Source: Mycolicibacterium komossense
GTDB taxonomy: Bacteria; Actinomycetota; Actinomycetes; Mycobacteriales; Mycobacteriaceae
Direction of reading: 5' to 3'
DNA length: 64,000 bases
Assembly: GCF_025822605.1 (NCBI RefSeq)
Contig: NZ_JACKTY010000020.1
Span: 32,524 to 96,523, forward strand
A model generated the notes under the pieces. The model had not been told where the DNA came from. It made no database searches and saw only the letters and a list, made by a program, of their open reading frames with translations. Shown here one piece after another: positions 7,133 to 15,153 of the stretch. The first letter of the stretch is position 1, and every line of letters starts with the position of its first letter. The translations under genes and the position numbers were made by a program.

Positions 7133-8611
7133 GTGGGCGAAGAGGTCAAACAGACCGAGTACAGCCGGGCGCAGCGGCAGGACTATCGGCGGAAGGTGCA
7201 GCTGAGCCTCGATGTGTTCGAAACGATGCTCACCCAATCCAGTTTCGAGTTCGAGCGCCCGCTGACCGGCATGGAGATCGAATGCAATCTGGTCGATGCC
7301 GACTACCAGCCTGCGATGACCAACCAGGACGTGCTGGCCTCGATTGCCGACCCGGCCTATCAGACCGAACTCGGCGCCTACAACATCGAATTCAATGTCC
7401 CACCAAGGCCTTTGCCGGGCCGCTCCGGCCTTGAGCTCGAGGCGGACATCAGGGCCAGCCTCAACGCCGCCGAGACCAAGGCCAATGCCAGCGGCGCGCA
7501 CATAGTGATGGTCGGCATACTGCCGACGCTGATGCCCGAACATCTGGCCGACGGTTGGATGAGTGACTCGACGCGGTACCAGGCGCTCAACGATTCGATC
7601 TTCACCGCCCGGGGAGAGGACATCGCGATCGACATCAGCGGCCCGGAGCGGCTGAGCCTGCACGCGGCCACCATAGCGCCGGAATCAGCATGCACCAGTA
7701 TGCAACTGCACCTTCAGGTTTCGCCCGCGAGCTTTGCGAGCAACTGGAATGCGGCGCAAGTGCTGGCGGGCCCGCAGCTGGCGCTCGGCGCCAACTCGCC
7801 GTACTTCTTCGGCCACCAGCTGTGGGCCGAGACCCGGATCGAGCTGTTCACCCAGGCCACCGACACCCGCCCGGAAGAACTGAAATCCCAAGGCGTCCGG
7901 CCGCGGGTCTGGTTCGGCGAACGCTGGATCACCTCGATCTTCGACCTGTTCGAGGAGAACGTCCGCTACTTCCCCGCGCTGCTTCCTGAACTCTCCGATG
8001 AAGATCCTCTGGCCGAACTCGGCGCCGGTCGGACGCCGAATCTCTCTGAGCTGCGCCTACATAACGGCACCGTGTACCGGTGGAACCGCCCGGTATACGA
8101 CGTGGTGCAAGGCCGCCCCCACCTGCGCGTCGAGAACCGGGTACTGCCGGCCGGGCCGACAGTGATCGACATGCTGGCCAATTCCGCCTTCTACTACGGG
8201 ATGCTGCGCACACTGTCCGAGGAGGACCGTCCGGTCTGGACCAAGATGAGTTTTGCTGCGGCAGAGTCAAATTTCGTCGCGTCGGCCCGCGACGGCATGG
8301 ACGCTCGCCTGTACTGGCCGGGCGAAGGAGAAGTCACCCCCGACGAGTTGGTCCTGCGTCGGTTGTTGCCGATGGCGCACGAGGGATTGCGTCGCTGGGG
8401 TGTCGCCGCCGAAGTTCGGGAAAGGTTCCTCGGCGTCATCGAGGGACGTGCGAAGACCGGCCGCAACGGCGCCACCTGGCAGGTGTCCACCGTGCAGGCA
8501 TTGCAGGAACGCGGGATGACCAGGCCACAGGCCCTGGCCGAGATGCTGCGGCTGTATTGCGAGCGGATGCACAGCAACGAGCCCGTGCACACCTGGGATG
8601 GTCCGGCGTAG
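7133..8611 (+). CDS. GCS2-type glutamate-cysteine ligase family protein (EgtA paralogue)
   Basis: A 492-residue member of the glutamate-cysteine ligase family 2 superfamily, ATP-dependent carboxylate-amine ligases. Family features are the early GMEIECNLVD (about 46-55), LGAYNIEFNVPP (about 82-93), SMQLHLQVSP and the late HLRVENRVLPAGPTVIDMLAN segment, which resembles the metal and glutamate-binding part of the family. Position matches M. tuberculosis Rv3698 (from memory). Substrates unknown: EgtA, the true ergothioneine-pathway ligase, is encoded separately at 25710-26996, so this paralogue need not make gamma-glutamylcysteine. Start is GTG 7133. It is followed after 10 bases by a methyltransferase, suggesting an operon. 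Confidence 0.8.
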   Translation: MGEEVKQTEYSRAQRQDYRRKVQLSLDVFETMLTQSSFEFERPLTGMEIECNLVDADYQPAMTNQDVLASIADPAYQTELGAYNIEFNVPPRPLPGRSGLELEADIRASLNAAETKANASGAHIVMVGILPTLMPEHLADGWMSDSTRYQALNDSIFTARGEDIAIDISGPERLSLHAATIAPESACTSMQLHLQVSPASFASNWNAAQVLAGPQLALGANSPYFFGHQLWAETRIELFTQATDTRPEELKSQGVRPRVWFGERWITSIFDLFEENVRYFPALLPELSDEDPLAELGAGRTPNLSELRLHNGTVYRWNRPVYDVVQGRPHLRVENRVLPAGPTVIDMLANSAFYYGMLRTLSEEDRPVWTKMSFAAAESNFVASARDGMDARLYWPGEGEVTPDELVLRRLLPMAHEGLRRWGVAAEVRERFLGVIEGRAKTGRNGATWQVSTVQALQERGMTRPQALAEMLRLYCERMHSNEPVHTWDGPA

Positions 8612-8621
8612 CGTCGAAATC

Positions 8622-9305
8622 ATGACTGACGTGATGGACTGGGACAGTGCATACCAGGGCGACGGTGAGTTTCAGGGGCCGCCGCCGTGGAACATCGGTG
8701 AGCCGCAGCCCGAGCTAGCCGCGCTGATCGCCGCAGGGAAGATCCGTAGCGAGGTCCTCGACGCCGGGTGCGGATACGCGGAACTATCACTAGCCCTGGC
8801 AGCCGACGGCTACACGGTGGTGGGTATCGAACTCACGCCGACCGCCGTCGTCGCAGCCACCAAAGCCGCCGAAGAACGTGGGTTGTCGAACGCCACGTTC
8901 GTCCAGGATGACATCACGAAGTTCACCGGGTTCGACGGCCGGTTCGCCACTATTCTCGACAGCACATTGTTCCACTCGCTTCCGGTTGAGGGTCGCGACG
9001 GCTACCAGCAGTCGGTGTTCCGGGCGGCCGCTCCCGGAGCCCATTACTACATCCTGGTGTTCGCCAAGGGCGCCTTTCCGGCCGAGCTGCAGCAGAAGCC
9101 GAACGAGGTCGACGAAGATGAATTGCGGGCCGCAGTGGGCAAATACTGGAGCATCGACGAGGTCCGACCGGCATTCATCCACGCCAACACTCCGCCGCTC
9201 GAAGCGATGAAAAGCGCCTCGTTTGAACCGCCGCAGCACGACCGCGACGAGAAGGGGCGCATGAAGTTTCCGGCCTTCCTCCTCAGTGCCCACAAACCGG
9301 ACTAG
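8622..9305 (+). CDS. TPMT/HOL-like SAM methyltransferase
   Basis: A 227-residue class I methyltransferase. Motif I reads VLDAGCGYAELSLALA (about 46-61), followed by VVGIELTPTAV and a DSTLFHSLP motif. The N-terminus (WDSAYQGDGEFQGPPPWNIGEPQPEL) resembles thiol/halide methyltransferases of the thiopurine methyltransferase-like group; in M. tuberculosis the syntenic gene is Rv3699 (from memory). ATG 8622 is preferred over an ATG at 8598 that would overlap the upstream gene. Likely co-transcribed with the GCS2-like ligase, so a thiol or sulphur metabolite substrate is plausible but unproven. Confidence 0.8.
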   Translation: MTDVMDWDSAYQGDGEFQGPPPWNIGEPQPELAALIAAGKIRSEVLDAGCGYAELSLALAADGYTVVGIELTPTAVVAATKAAEERGLSNATFVQDDITKFTGFDGRFATILDSTLFHSLPVEGRDGYQQSVFRAAAPGAHYYILVFAKGAFPAELQQKPNEVDEDELRAAVGKYWSIDEVRPAFIHANTPPLEAMKSASFEPPQHDRDEKGRMKFPAFLLSAHKPD

Positions 9306-9427
9306 ATTTCTCTCCCAATCGGCAGCGCACTCGCCGAACGGGTAGTCACCTCCCCATCCGGACGGGTCGACGATCGCGCCCGTTCGGTGCGCGCGCCCGC
9401 CGCCTCTACTCAATAGCGTTGTCCAGT

Positions 9428-10342
9428 ATGACGGTTACAGCGCTACAGGCAGATGCTGCAACTGATCCAGGCGCACTCTCGATCGATCCGCTGGCCCCTG
9501 CACCGCGGGGAATGTGGGCCGGACACGGTGTTCGGGTGGCCAGAAGATTCGACCTGCACCATCGTCATAATCACCGAGAAGGACTGTGCACCAATCGATT
9601 CTGCGTTCAGCGCCGCGGCAACATCCTGACAATCGACCACGACCTCACACCTGACGAGCTGTGCGACGAGCTCGCCGTCCTCCTGTTCGACGAGCTCGTA
9701 GAAACAGGTGCCATCCGCGGCCGGTCGGAATTCGAGCTGGCTTTCACCGGGGTGGTGCGGTCCACAGTCGATGGCGGCATGGCGGCCTGGTTGCGCTTCT
9801 ACCGAAATTCGCTGCGCAAACTCGAATCCGGCACCACCGCATTCGCGCCGATTCACCAGCACGCCGCGGAGCTGGTCGACGGCCCGCGGTTGATAGACCT
9901 TGGGTCCTGCTTCGGTTTCTTCCCACTGCGCATGGCTCGACACGGAATCGAGGTGCTGGCGACCGATCTGAGTGCACCGACGATGGGCCTACTGGCGCAG
10001 GTCAGTGACCGGTTGTGTCGGCCCGTTCGAACTTTGAGCTGCAACGCCGCCGCGGTGCCGCTGCCCGACGGCGCAGCCGACACGGTCACGGCACTACACC
10101 TCATCGAGCACCTGGCGCCGGAGCTCGCCGACGCGGTGATCGACGAGGCCCTGCGGCTGGCGCGCCGACGAGTCGTGATCGCCGTGCCGTTTGAGCAGGA
10201 GCCCCGTACCTGTTACGGACACGTGCAGAGGTTCGATCTCCCCGCCTTGGACGCGCTGGCAACAACTGTGCGTGCGACGCATCCCACCGTGACCGCGACA
10301 GTGGCCGAATATCACGGGGGCTGGCTGGTTCTCGACCGCTAG
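9428..10342 (+). CDS. mftM: Mycofactocin oligosaccharide methyltransferase MftM
   Basis: A 304-residue SAM-dependent methyltransferase. Motif I is LIDLGSCFGFFPLRMA (about 157-172), followed by VLATDLSAPTMG; the N-terminal region contains RFDLHHRHNHREGLCTNRFC. MftM methylates a glucose of the glycosylated redox cofactor mycofactocin. In M. smegmatis the gene lies outside the main mft cluster beside the methanol dehydrogenase operon (from memory), exactly the context here. ATG 9428 is chosen; an upstream TTG at 9419 is possible. The stop codon shares a CTAG palindrome with the stop of the convergent response regulator gene. No other mft gene is in the window. Confidence 0.8.
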   Translation: MTVTALQADAATDPGALSIDPLAPAPRGMWAGHGVRVARRFDLHHRHNHREGLCTNRFCVQRRGNILTIDHDLTPDELCDELAVLLFDELVETGAIRGRSEFELAFTGVVRSTVDGGMAAWLRFYRNSLRKLESGTTAFAPIHQHAAELVDGPRLIDLGSCFGFFPLRMARHGIEVLATDLSAPTMGLLAQVSDRLCRPVRTLSCNAAAVPLPDGAADTVTALHLIEHLAPELADAVIDEALRLARRRVVIAVPFEQEPRTCYGHVQRFDLPALDALATTVRATHPTVTATVAEYHGGWLVLDR

Positions 10343-10977
10343 ATCAGTCCGCGCTTACTGGCCGCGTAGACGGCCTCCGCCCGTCGACTCACCTCGAGTT
10401 TGCGCATGATATTGCTGACGTGGAACTTCGCCGTCGTCGCGGAAATGAACAGCTTCTCACCAATGGTGTTGTTGGACAGGCCCGCTGCCAGTAGTCGAAG
10501 CACTTCGAGTTCCCGGTCGGTGAGCTGCTGGCGGGTGGCGGTCCGGCCCGACATCGAGCGCACCACCGCGGCGGCACTGCGCGCGTCGAAAGCGCTCTCT
10601 CCGCCGGAGATCGCCCGAATGGCTCGCACCAGTTCGGTGGTGTCGACATCCTTGACGACATAGCCACGGGCGCCCGCATGGACGGCTCGCACCACCAGGT
10701 CTTCGTCGAGAAACGTGGTAAGCACCAGTAGCCCCAAATCGGGATATGCGCCAGAGAGCTTGGTGCACAAGGACAACCCCTCGTAGTCCGAACCGGCGGA
10801 CAGTTTCAGATCCAGCAGGACCACATCGGGTGAGGTTGCCCGCACGACGGCTTCGGCCTCGGCCTCGGAAGACGCCTCTCCGACCACGACGAGATCGTCG
10901 TCGCGCTCCAACAGCGAGCGCAGGCCCTGTCTCAAGATGGCATGGTCGTCGACCAGGACAAGCCGGATGGGGTTCAT
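10339..10977 (-). CDS. mnoR: LuxR-family response regulator of the methanol operon
   Basis: A 212-residue NarL/FixJ-type response regulator. The receiver domain has D10-D11 and the phospho-acceptor D56 (VVLLDLKLS), then a conserved threonine (LTTF) and lysine (YVVKDV). The C-terminal LuxR helix-turn-helix reads LTDRELEVLRLLAAGLSNNTIGEKLFIS. Its ATG overlaps the kinase stop (ATGA). It is the last gene of the mno operon and, with the kinase, corresponds by position and type to the M. smegmatis MnoSR system that controls methanol oxidation genes (from memory). It presumably activates the operon that contains it. Confidence 0.85.
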   Translation of the reverse strand: MNPIRLVLVDDHAILRQGLRSLLERDDDLVVVGEASSEAEAEAVVRATSPDVVLLDLKLSAGSDYEGLSLCTKLSGAYPDLGLLVLTTFLDEDLVVRAVHAGARGYVVKDVDTTELVRAIRAISGGESAFDARSAAAVVRSMSGRTATRQQLTDRELEVLRLLAAGLSNNTIGEKLFISATTAKFHVSNIMRKLEVSRRAEAVYAASKRGLI

Positions 10978-12305
10978 GGGTTCTGACCTTCCGCCGTGCG
11001 GGGAATACGCGCCACCACTCGAACCCCGCCGATCCGGGATCGCTGCACATCGAATGTGCCGCCGTGTTCGCGGGCCCTGGCCCGCATATTCGCCAGGCCG
11101 CGGTGCCGGCCGTCGACATCGGCGGCCTCAGCCAGCCGCAACATCAGGCGCAGCTTGTCGGGTTCGCCCACACCGTCGTCGGCGATCGACAAAGTGACCG
11201 CGGCGTGGCTGTAGGTCAGGCGGACGATCGCCCGGGTGGCCTGACCGTGCATGGCTGTGTTGAACAAGGCCTCACCGGCGATCCGCAGCAGCGCATGCTC
11301 GATCTCGCTGGGCAGTTCGGCCGCCGCGCCGTTGACCCGCAGGGAAACTCGCAGATCCTCGGGCATGTGCACAGTCGCCAGTTGACCGAGCATCTCGGCC
11401 AGGCTGGACCGGTGCGAGTCACCGGGGTGATTGAGCGCGTAGATGGCGGAGCGCAACTGCTCGGTGGCCGAGCGCGTCAGATCCTTGGCGAGATCCAGGC
11501 GATCGACGAGTTCGACAGCAGTGGAAAGAGATTCGACCTCGCTTCGGCACACTTCGATCTGCATCCCGGCCGAGAGCACAGTCTGCGCGACGCTGTCGTG
11601 GAGTTCACGCGCGATCCGATGCCGTTCCGAGTCGAGCACCTGATGACGCTGCACCGCACCCAACTCGCGTTGCGTGGCCAGCAGTTCGGCATTACGCGCC
11701 TCCGACTGGGCAAGCAAGACCCTCGATTTCGAGTACAGCGCCGAATTCTGCAAGGCGACGGCGGTCTGACTCGCCAGAATCCGCATCACCGACCCGTCGG
11801 TGGCGTCGAGTGTGCGGTGCGGCGGCGTCCAGGCGGCGAAGGCGCCGATCACCCCACCGTCAAGTTCGATAGGAACATGCGCGTGTTGTCGTTCGATCAC
11901 CGGCAGCCGGAACTGGCCGAGCTGACCGCGCAGGATGTCGTTGAGCCGGTTGAGTACCACACCGGGCAGGTGTGGTCCGGGATCTCGTGCCCCGGAAAGC
12001 CCTTCGAACGCATACGGGGCTCCTGCAGAGTCCAGGATCAGGTGTCGCGGGCTGGCTTCGGGTAGCGCGCCGTCGGCCAGTGCCAACAGCACCCAGTCGG
12101 CGTCAAGGTGGGCGCGCGCCGCCTCGGCGACCGCGCGAACGAGGTTCTCCGGCCCCTCGGTCGTCTGAACCAAGGCCCGGGAGATCGTGTCGAGTGCGGC
12201 TACCACCCGGTCCAACCGCTTTGCGGTGACCCGGAATTCGGGGTAGAACGTGCCCTTGCCCGAGCGGAGCCCGGTCAGCTGCTCCAGGTCCGGGCTGGAC
12301 GTCAC
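10974..12305 (-). CDS. mnoS: GAF-domain sensor histidine kinase of the methanol operon
   Basis: A 443-residue cytosolic sensor kinase without membrane segments. A GAF domain occupies about residues 35-190, followed by a HisKA_3 dimerisation domain with the phospho-acceptor H236 in IARELHDSVAQT, and a HATPase domain at the C-terminus (IADDGVGEPDKL and HRGLANMRAR). GTG 12305 overlaps the stop of the upstream Fe-alcohol dehydrogenase (GTGA). The GAF domain may sense an alcohol or aldehyde or a cofactor state. Partner is the response regulator encoded next. Confidence 0.85.
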   Translation of the reverse strand: MTSSPDLEQLTGLRSGKGTFYPEFRVTAKRLDRVVAALDTISRALVQTTEGPENLVRAVAEAARAHLDADWVLLALADGALPEASPRHLILDSAGAPYAFEGLSGARDPGPHLPGVVLNRLNDILRGQLGQFRLPVIERQHAHVPIELDGGVIGAFAAWTPPHRTLDATDGSVMRILASQTAVALQNSALYSKSRVLLAQSEARNAELLATQRELGAVQRHQVLDSERHRIARELHDSVAQTVLSAGMQIEVCRSEVESLSTAVELVDRLDLAKDLTRSATEQLRSAIYALNHPGDSHRSSLAEMLGQLATVHMPEDLRVSLRVNGAAAELPSEIEHALLRIAGEALFNTAMHGQATRAIVRLTYSHAAVTLSIADDGVGEPDKLRLMLRLAEAADVDGRHRGLANMRARAREHGGTFDVQRSRIGGVRVVARIPRTAEGQNP

Positions 12306-13618
12306 ATCGCCGCCAGGAACAACGCGTGCATCTGCGCCTCGTCTGCGGAGCGGGGATTGGTGCTCATGCAGGCATCGTGAAGCGCATTATGGGCCAGGAT
12401 CGGCAGGTTCTCCTTACTGACGCCCAATTGTGCCAGCCCACGTGGCACCCCGACGTCGATGGCCAACTTGTCGATCCGATCAGCAAGCGCAAGTGCGGCT
12501 TCCGCAGTAGGCGCACCGGGATCGGCCACCCCGAGGCAAGTGGCGATCACCGCATACGGCTCGGGGTCGGCCTCGGCGTTGAACCGGATCACGTGGGGCA
12601 GCAGTATCCCGTTGATCACCCCGTGCGGGAGGTCGAGCAAACCACCCACCTGATGACTCATCGCATGTGCCGCACCGAGAATGGCGTTGGTGAAGGCCAG
12701 CCCGGCTTCCAGTGCCGCCTGGGCCATCAGCACCCGTGCCGGCATCTCGGTGGGGCGCTCCATCGTGCAGACCAGATTCTCGGTGACCAGCTGGATGGAC
12801 CTCAACGCGTGGTGATCGGTGAGCTGGTTGTGACCGAGAGAGACAAAGGCCTCGATACCGTGCGTCAGTGCGTCGAGTCCTGTCGCTGCATTGAGCCAGC
12901 TGGGCATCGTGGTCAGCAGACGGGGATCGATCACGGTGATATCGGGCACCAGAGCGCGGCCGAGGATGGTGATCTTTACGTTGCGCGCGGTATCGGTGAC
13001 GATGCAGAACTGGGAGACATCGGCGCCGGTTCCGGAGGTCGACGGCACGACCACCAGTGGTGGGATCGGCATCTGCGCTCTGTCGACGCCCTCGTAGTCG
13101 AGGATGTGGCCGCCGTTGGCCGCGAGGATCGCGACACCCTTCGCCGCGTCGATCACCGAGCCGCCACCGACCGCGACGATCACATCGCAGCCCTGCTCGG
13201 CATAGAGTTCGTAGCCGGCGGCGATCTCGTGGTCTTTGGGGTTGGGCGTCAGGGCGCTCCACAGACGACACTGCACCCCTTGGTCCGCGAGGTGGCCGAC
13301 CATCTCGTCCACCCAGCCGGCCTCGATGAGACCGGGATCGGTAACCAGCATCGGCCGCAGCGCGCCCAGTCGGACCGCCGCGTGCGCTGCCTCCATCATC
13401 GAGTCGATCCCGAAGACGATCTCTGGCGCGTGGAACTTCAGCAACCGGGTGGGCTGCGGCGATCTGCGGGCGTGCGCACTTTCCGGCAACAGTGCCGGAT
13501 AGCGGGTGCGCACCCGCTCTTGATTCGCCACAATCCCGCCTCGCCCACCGTGCTCCGAGTACACCGACTGTGACCCGGGTAACACATCAGGTTCCAGCCT
13601 ACGACCTCGCAGGCTCAC
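12302..13618 (-). CDS. Iron-containing alcohol dehydrogenase (1,3-propanediol dehydrogenase-like)
   Basis: A group III (Fe-type) alcohol dehydrogenase of 438 residues from GTG 13618. The nucleotide motif GGGSVIDAAKG is present, and the metal ligands can be read as D and H in GLDALTHGIE, H in AMSHQVGG and H in DLPHGVING. The first 55 or so residues before FHAPEIVFGIDSMMEA are unlike the family, so translation may start at a later GTG; GTG 13618 is kept because it overlaps the upstream stop (GTGA). In M. smegmatis the gene next to mnoS is a propanediol dehydrogenase (from memory). It probably oxidises an alcohol or diol, either with NAD or with mycofactocin as acceptor. Confidence 0.8.
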   Translation of the reverse strand: MSLRGRRLEPDVLPGSQSVYSEHGGRGGIVANQERVRTRYPALLPESAHARRSPQPTRLLKFHAPEIVFGIDSMMEAAHAAVRLGALRPMLVTDPGLIEAGWVDEMVGHLADQGVQCRLWSALTPNPKDHEIAAGYELYAEQGCDVIVAVGGGSVIDAAKGVAILAANGGHILDYEGVDRAQMPIPPLVVVPSTSGTGADVSQFCIVTDTARNVKITILGRALVPDITVIDPRLLTTMPSWLNAATGLDALTHGIEAFVSLGHNQLTDHHALRSIQLVTENLVCTMERPTEMPARVLMAQAALEAGLAFTNAILGAAHAMSHQVGGLLDLPHGVINGILLPHVIRFNAEADPEPYAVIATCLGVADPGAPTAEAALALADRIDKLAIDVGVPRGLAQLGVSKENLPILAHNALHDACMSTNPRSADEAQMHALFLAAM

Positions 13619-15144
13619 CTGCCGACCGTCCCGACGGCGAAGTCGTGGGCAGCGTGTTCGAGCCCGGACAGATCGCGGACCACCCGGACCCGGCTGCAGT
13701 ATTCGGCGTAGGCAGGCAGGTCACAGCTGCCCAGCCCCCACGAATACCGCGGCTCCGGCGTCAGCCACACGGTTTCCCTGGCGCGTCGGGTGATCTCCTC
13801 GAACGCCGCCAGATTGGGGTCGTTGGCGTTGTTGCGGCCGTCACCGAGGACGACGACGGTGGTCCGCCGGGTCACCGCAGAGGCGTGCTCGGCGAGGAAC
13901 TCCCCGAAGGTGTTGCCGTAATCGGAGTTTTCGGCGGTGTCGATGACGTCGCCACCGAAGATCAGACCCAAGGCCTTCTCACTGCTGTAGTCGCGGAACA
14001 GCTCGGTGGTCTCGGCGACATCCGCGACGAAAGCGAACGATCGGACCTGGGTGAACAAGTCCTGCAGGCCGTGTACCAAGTTGAGGGTGAACCGCGATGT
14101 CGCCCGAACCGAAAGGCTGACATCGGCCAGGACGACCAGCCGCGGTCGGTCCTCGGCCCGGCGCACAGTGACCGGCATGAACGGGATCCCGTCGAACCGC
14201 ATGTTGCGACGCATCGTTTGACCGGAGTCCACCCGGCCCGCCGCGGCGGTCCGCCGCCGGTGGGTCAAGGCGCCGTGCAGGCTGCGCGCCAGCCGGCGCA
14301 GGGAGTCCTCGAGTTCGGCTCGTTCGGTCTCACCGATTCGATCTAGCCGCGCTTCGCGGAGTTCGCGGGTCTCGACGATCTTGCTCTCCAGAGCAAGCAG
14401 CGCCTCGAGGTGTCGCTTCAACGCCGCCGGCAGGTTCTCCAGCACGCCGGTCAGGCGCTTGCGCAATGCGGCCGCATCCGCTTCGTCGCCCTCGCCATCG
14501 AGGTCCTCGATGGCGTTGAGCCAACCCAGAAGTGCGTCCTGTTCGGCGATGGTCAGCGACGCGTCGACACTGGTGCCGCCCGAAGAGGATGAGAGGGTGC
14601 CGGGCGGACCCGCCCCTTGCAGCCGGTCCGCGGACAGTTCCACCCGGTACTTGTTGTCGTCGAGTCCCGCGCTCTCCTTCGAGAAGACGATCTGGTCGGT
14701 CAGCGCCGCGAGGTCGATCTTGTTGGCTTCTTGATGCAGGTTGTACTGCTGTGCCAGGTCTTCCTGTTTGAAGTACTCGCGGATGCTTTTGGGCTTGCCG
14801 TGCTCGTGCCCCTCCTCCGGCTTGTCACTGGGTTCCTCCGACAAGGTGAAGGACTCCAGTTCGCCGGCGTCGACGAGGTCGTCGTGGGCATGGCTGTGCC
14901 CGTGCGCTGTTTCCTCCCCGGCGACCCGCACCAACGCGAAGAAGGCCTCGAAGATCTCGTCGAACATCGGCTCGTCGCGTTGATCCTTGACCAGCGATAC
15001 CCGAAGTGCGGTGCGCAGGGTAGCCCGTGAGGACAGGACACCGGGCTGCCCTGCGCACCGCATCGCATCGAGCGCCTCGGGGATCGAGACGCGTAGCCCC
15101 CCGAGGCGAAGCAGCCGAACGAATCGGTGCAGCGTTGCTTCCAT
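13615..15144 (-). CDS. VWA-domain (CoxE-like) protein with histidine clusters
   Basis: A 509-residue protein partnered with the MoxR ATPase next to it. The C-terminal von Willebrand A domain has the MIDAS motif DVSLSV in RPRLVVLADVSLSV, followed by IDTAENSDYG and TTVVVLGDGRNN. Two histidine clusters lie in the N-terminal third: H81/83/85/87 (TAHGHSHAHDD) and H113/115 (EGHEHGK). MoxR-VWA pairs remodel or metallate enzymes, as in carbon monoxide dehydrogenase and methanol dehydrogenase maturation. The location between mno and an Fe-type dehydrogenase suggests a maturation role for one or both. Nine bases separate it from moxR. Confidence 0.85.
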   Translation of the reverse strand: MEATLHRFVRLLRLGGLRVSIPEALDAMRCAGQPGVLSSRATLRTALRVSLVKDQRDEPMFDEIFEAFFALVRVAGEETAHGHSHAHDDLVDAGELESFTLSEEPSDKPEEGHEHGKPKSIREYFKQEDLAQQYNLHQEANKIDLAALTDQIVFSKESAGLDDNKYRVELSADRLQGAGPPGTLSSSSGGTSVDASLTIAEQDALLGWLNAIEDLDGEGDEADAAALRKRLTGVLENLPAALKRHLEALLALESKIVETRELREARLDRIGETERAELEDSLRRLARSLHGALTHRRRTAAAGRVDSGQTMRRNMRFDGIPFMPVTVRRAEDRPRLVVLADVSLSVRATSRFTLNLVHGLQDLFTQVRSFAFVADVAETTELFRDYSSEKALGLIFGGDVIDTAENSDYGNTFGEFLAEHASAVTRRTTVVVLGDGRNNANDPNLAAFEEITRRARETVWLTPEPRYSWGLGSCDLPAYAEYCSRVRVVRDLSGLEHAAHDFAVGTVGR

Positions 15145-15153
15145 CTACATCAC

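Noticed and set aside
10746..12065. 439-codon plus-strand frame antisense to mnoS/mnoR
   Set aside because: Arg/Gln/Gly-rich shadow of well-supported minus-strand genes with clear kinase and regulator motifs.
12326..14346. Long plus-strand frames over the Fe-ADH and VWA genes
   Set aside because: Shadows caused by high GC; no recognisable motifs, and the minus-strand genes are certain.
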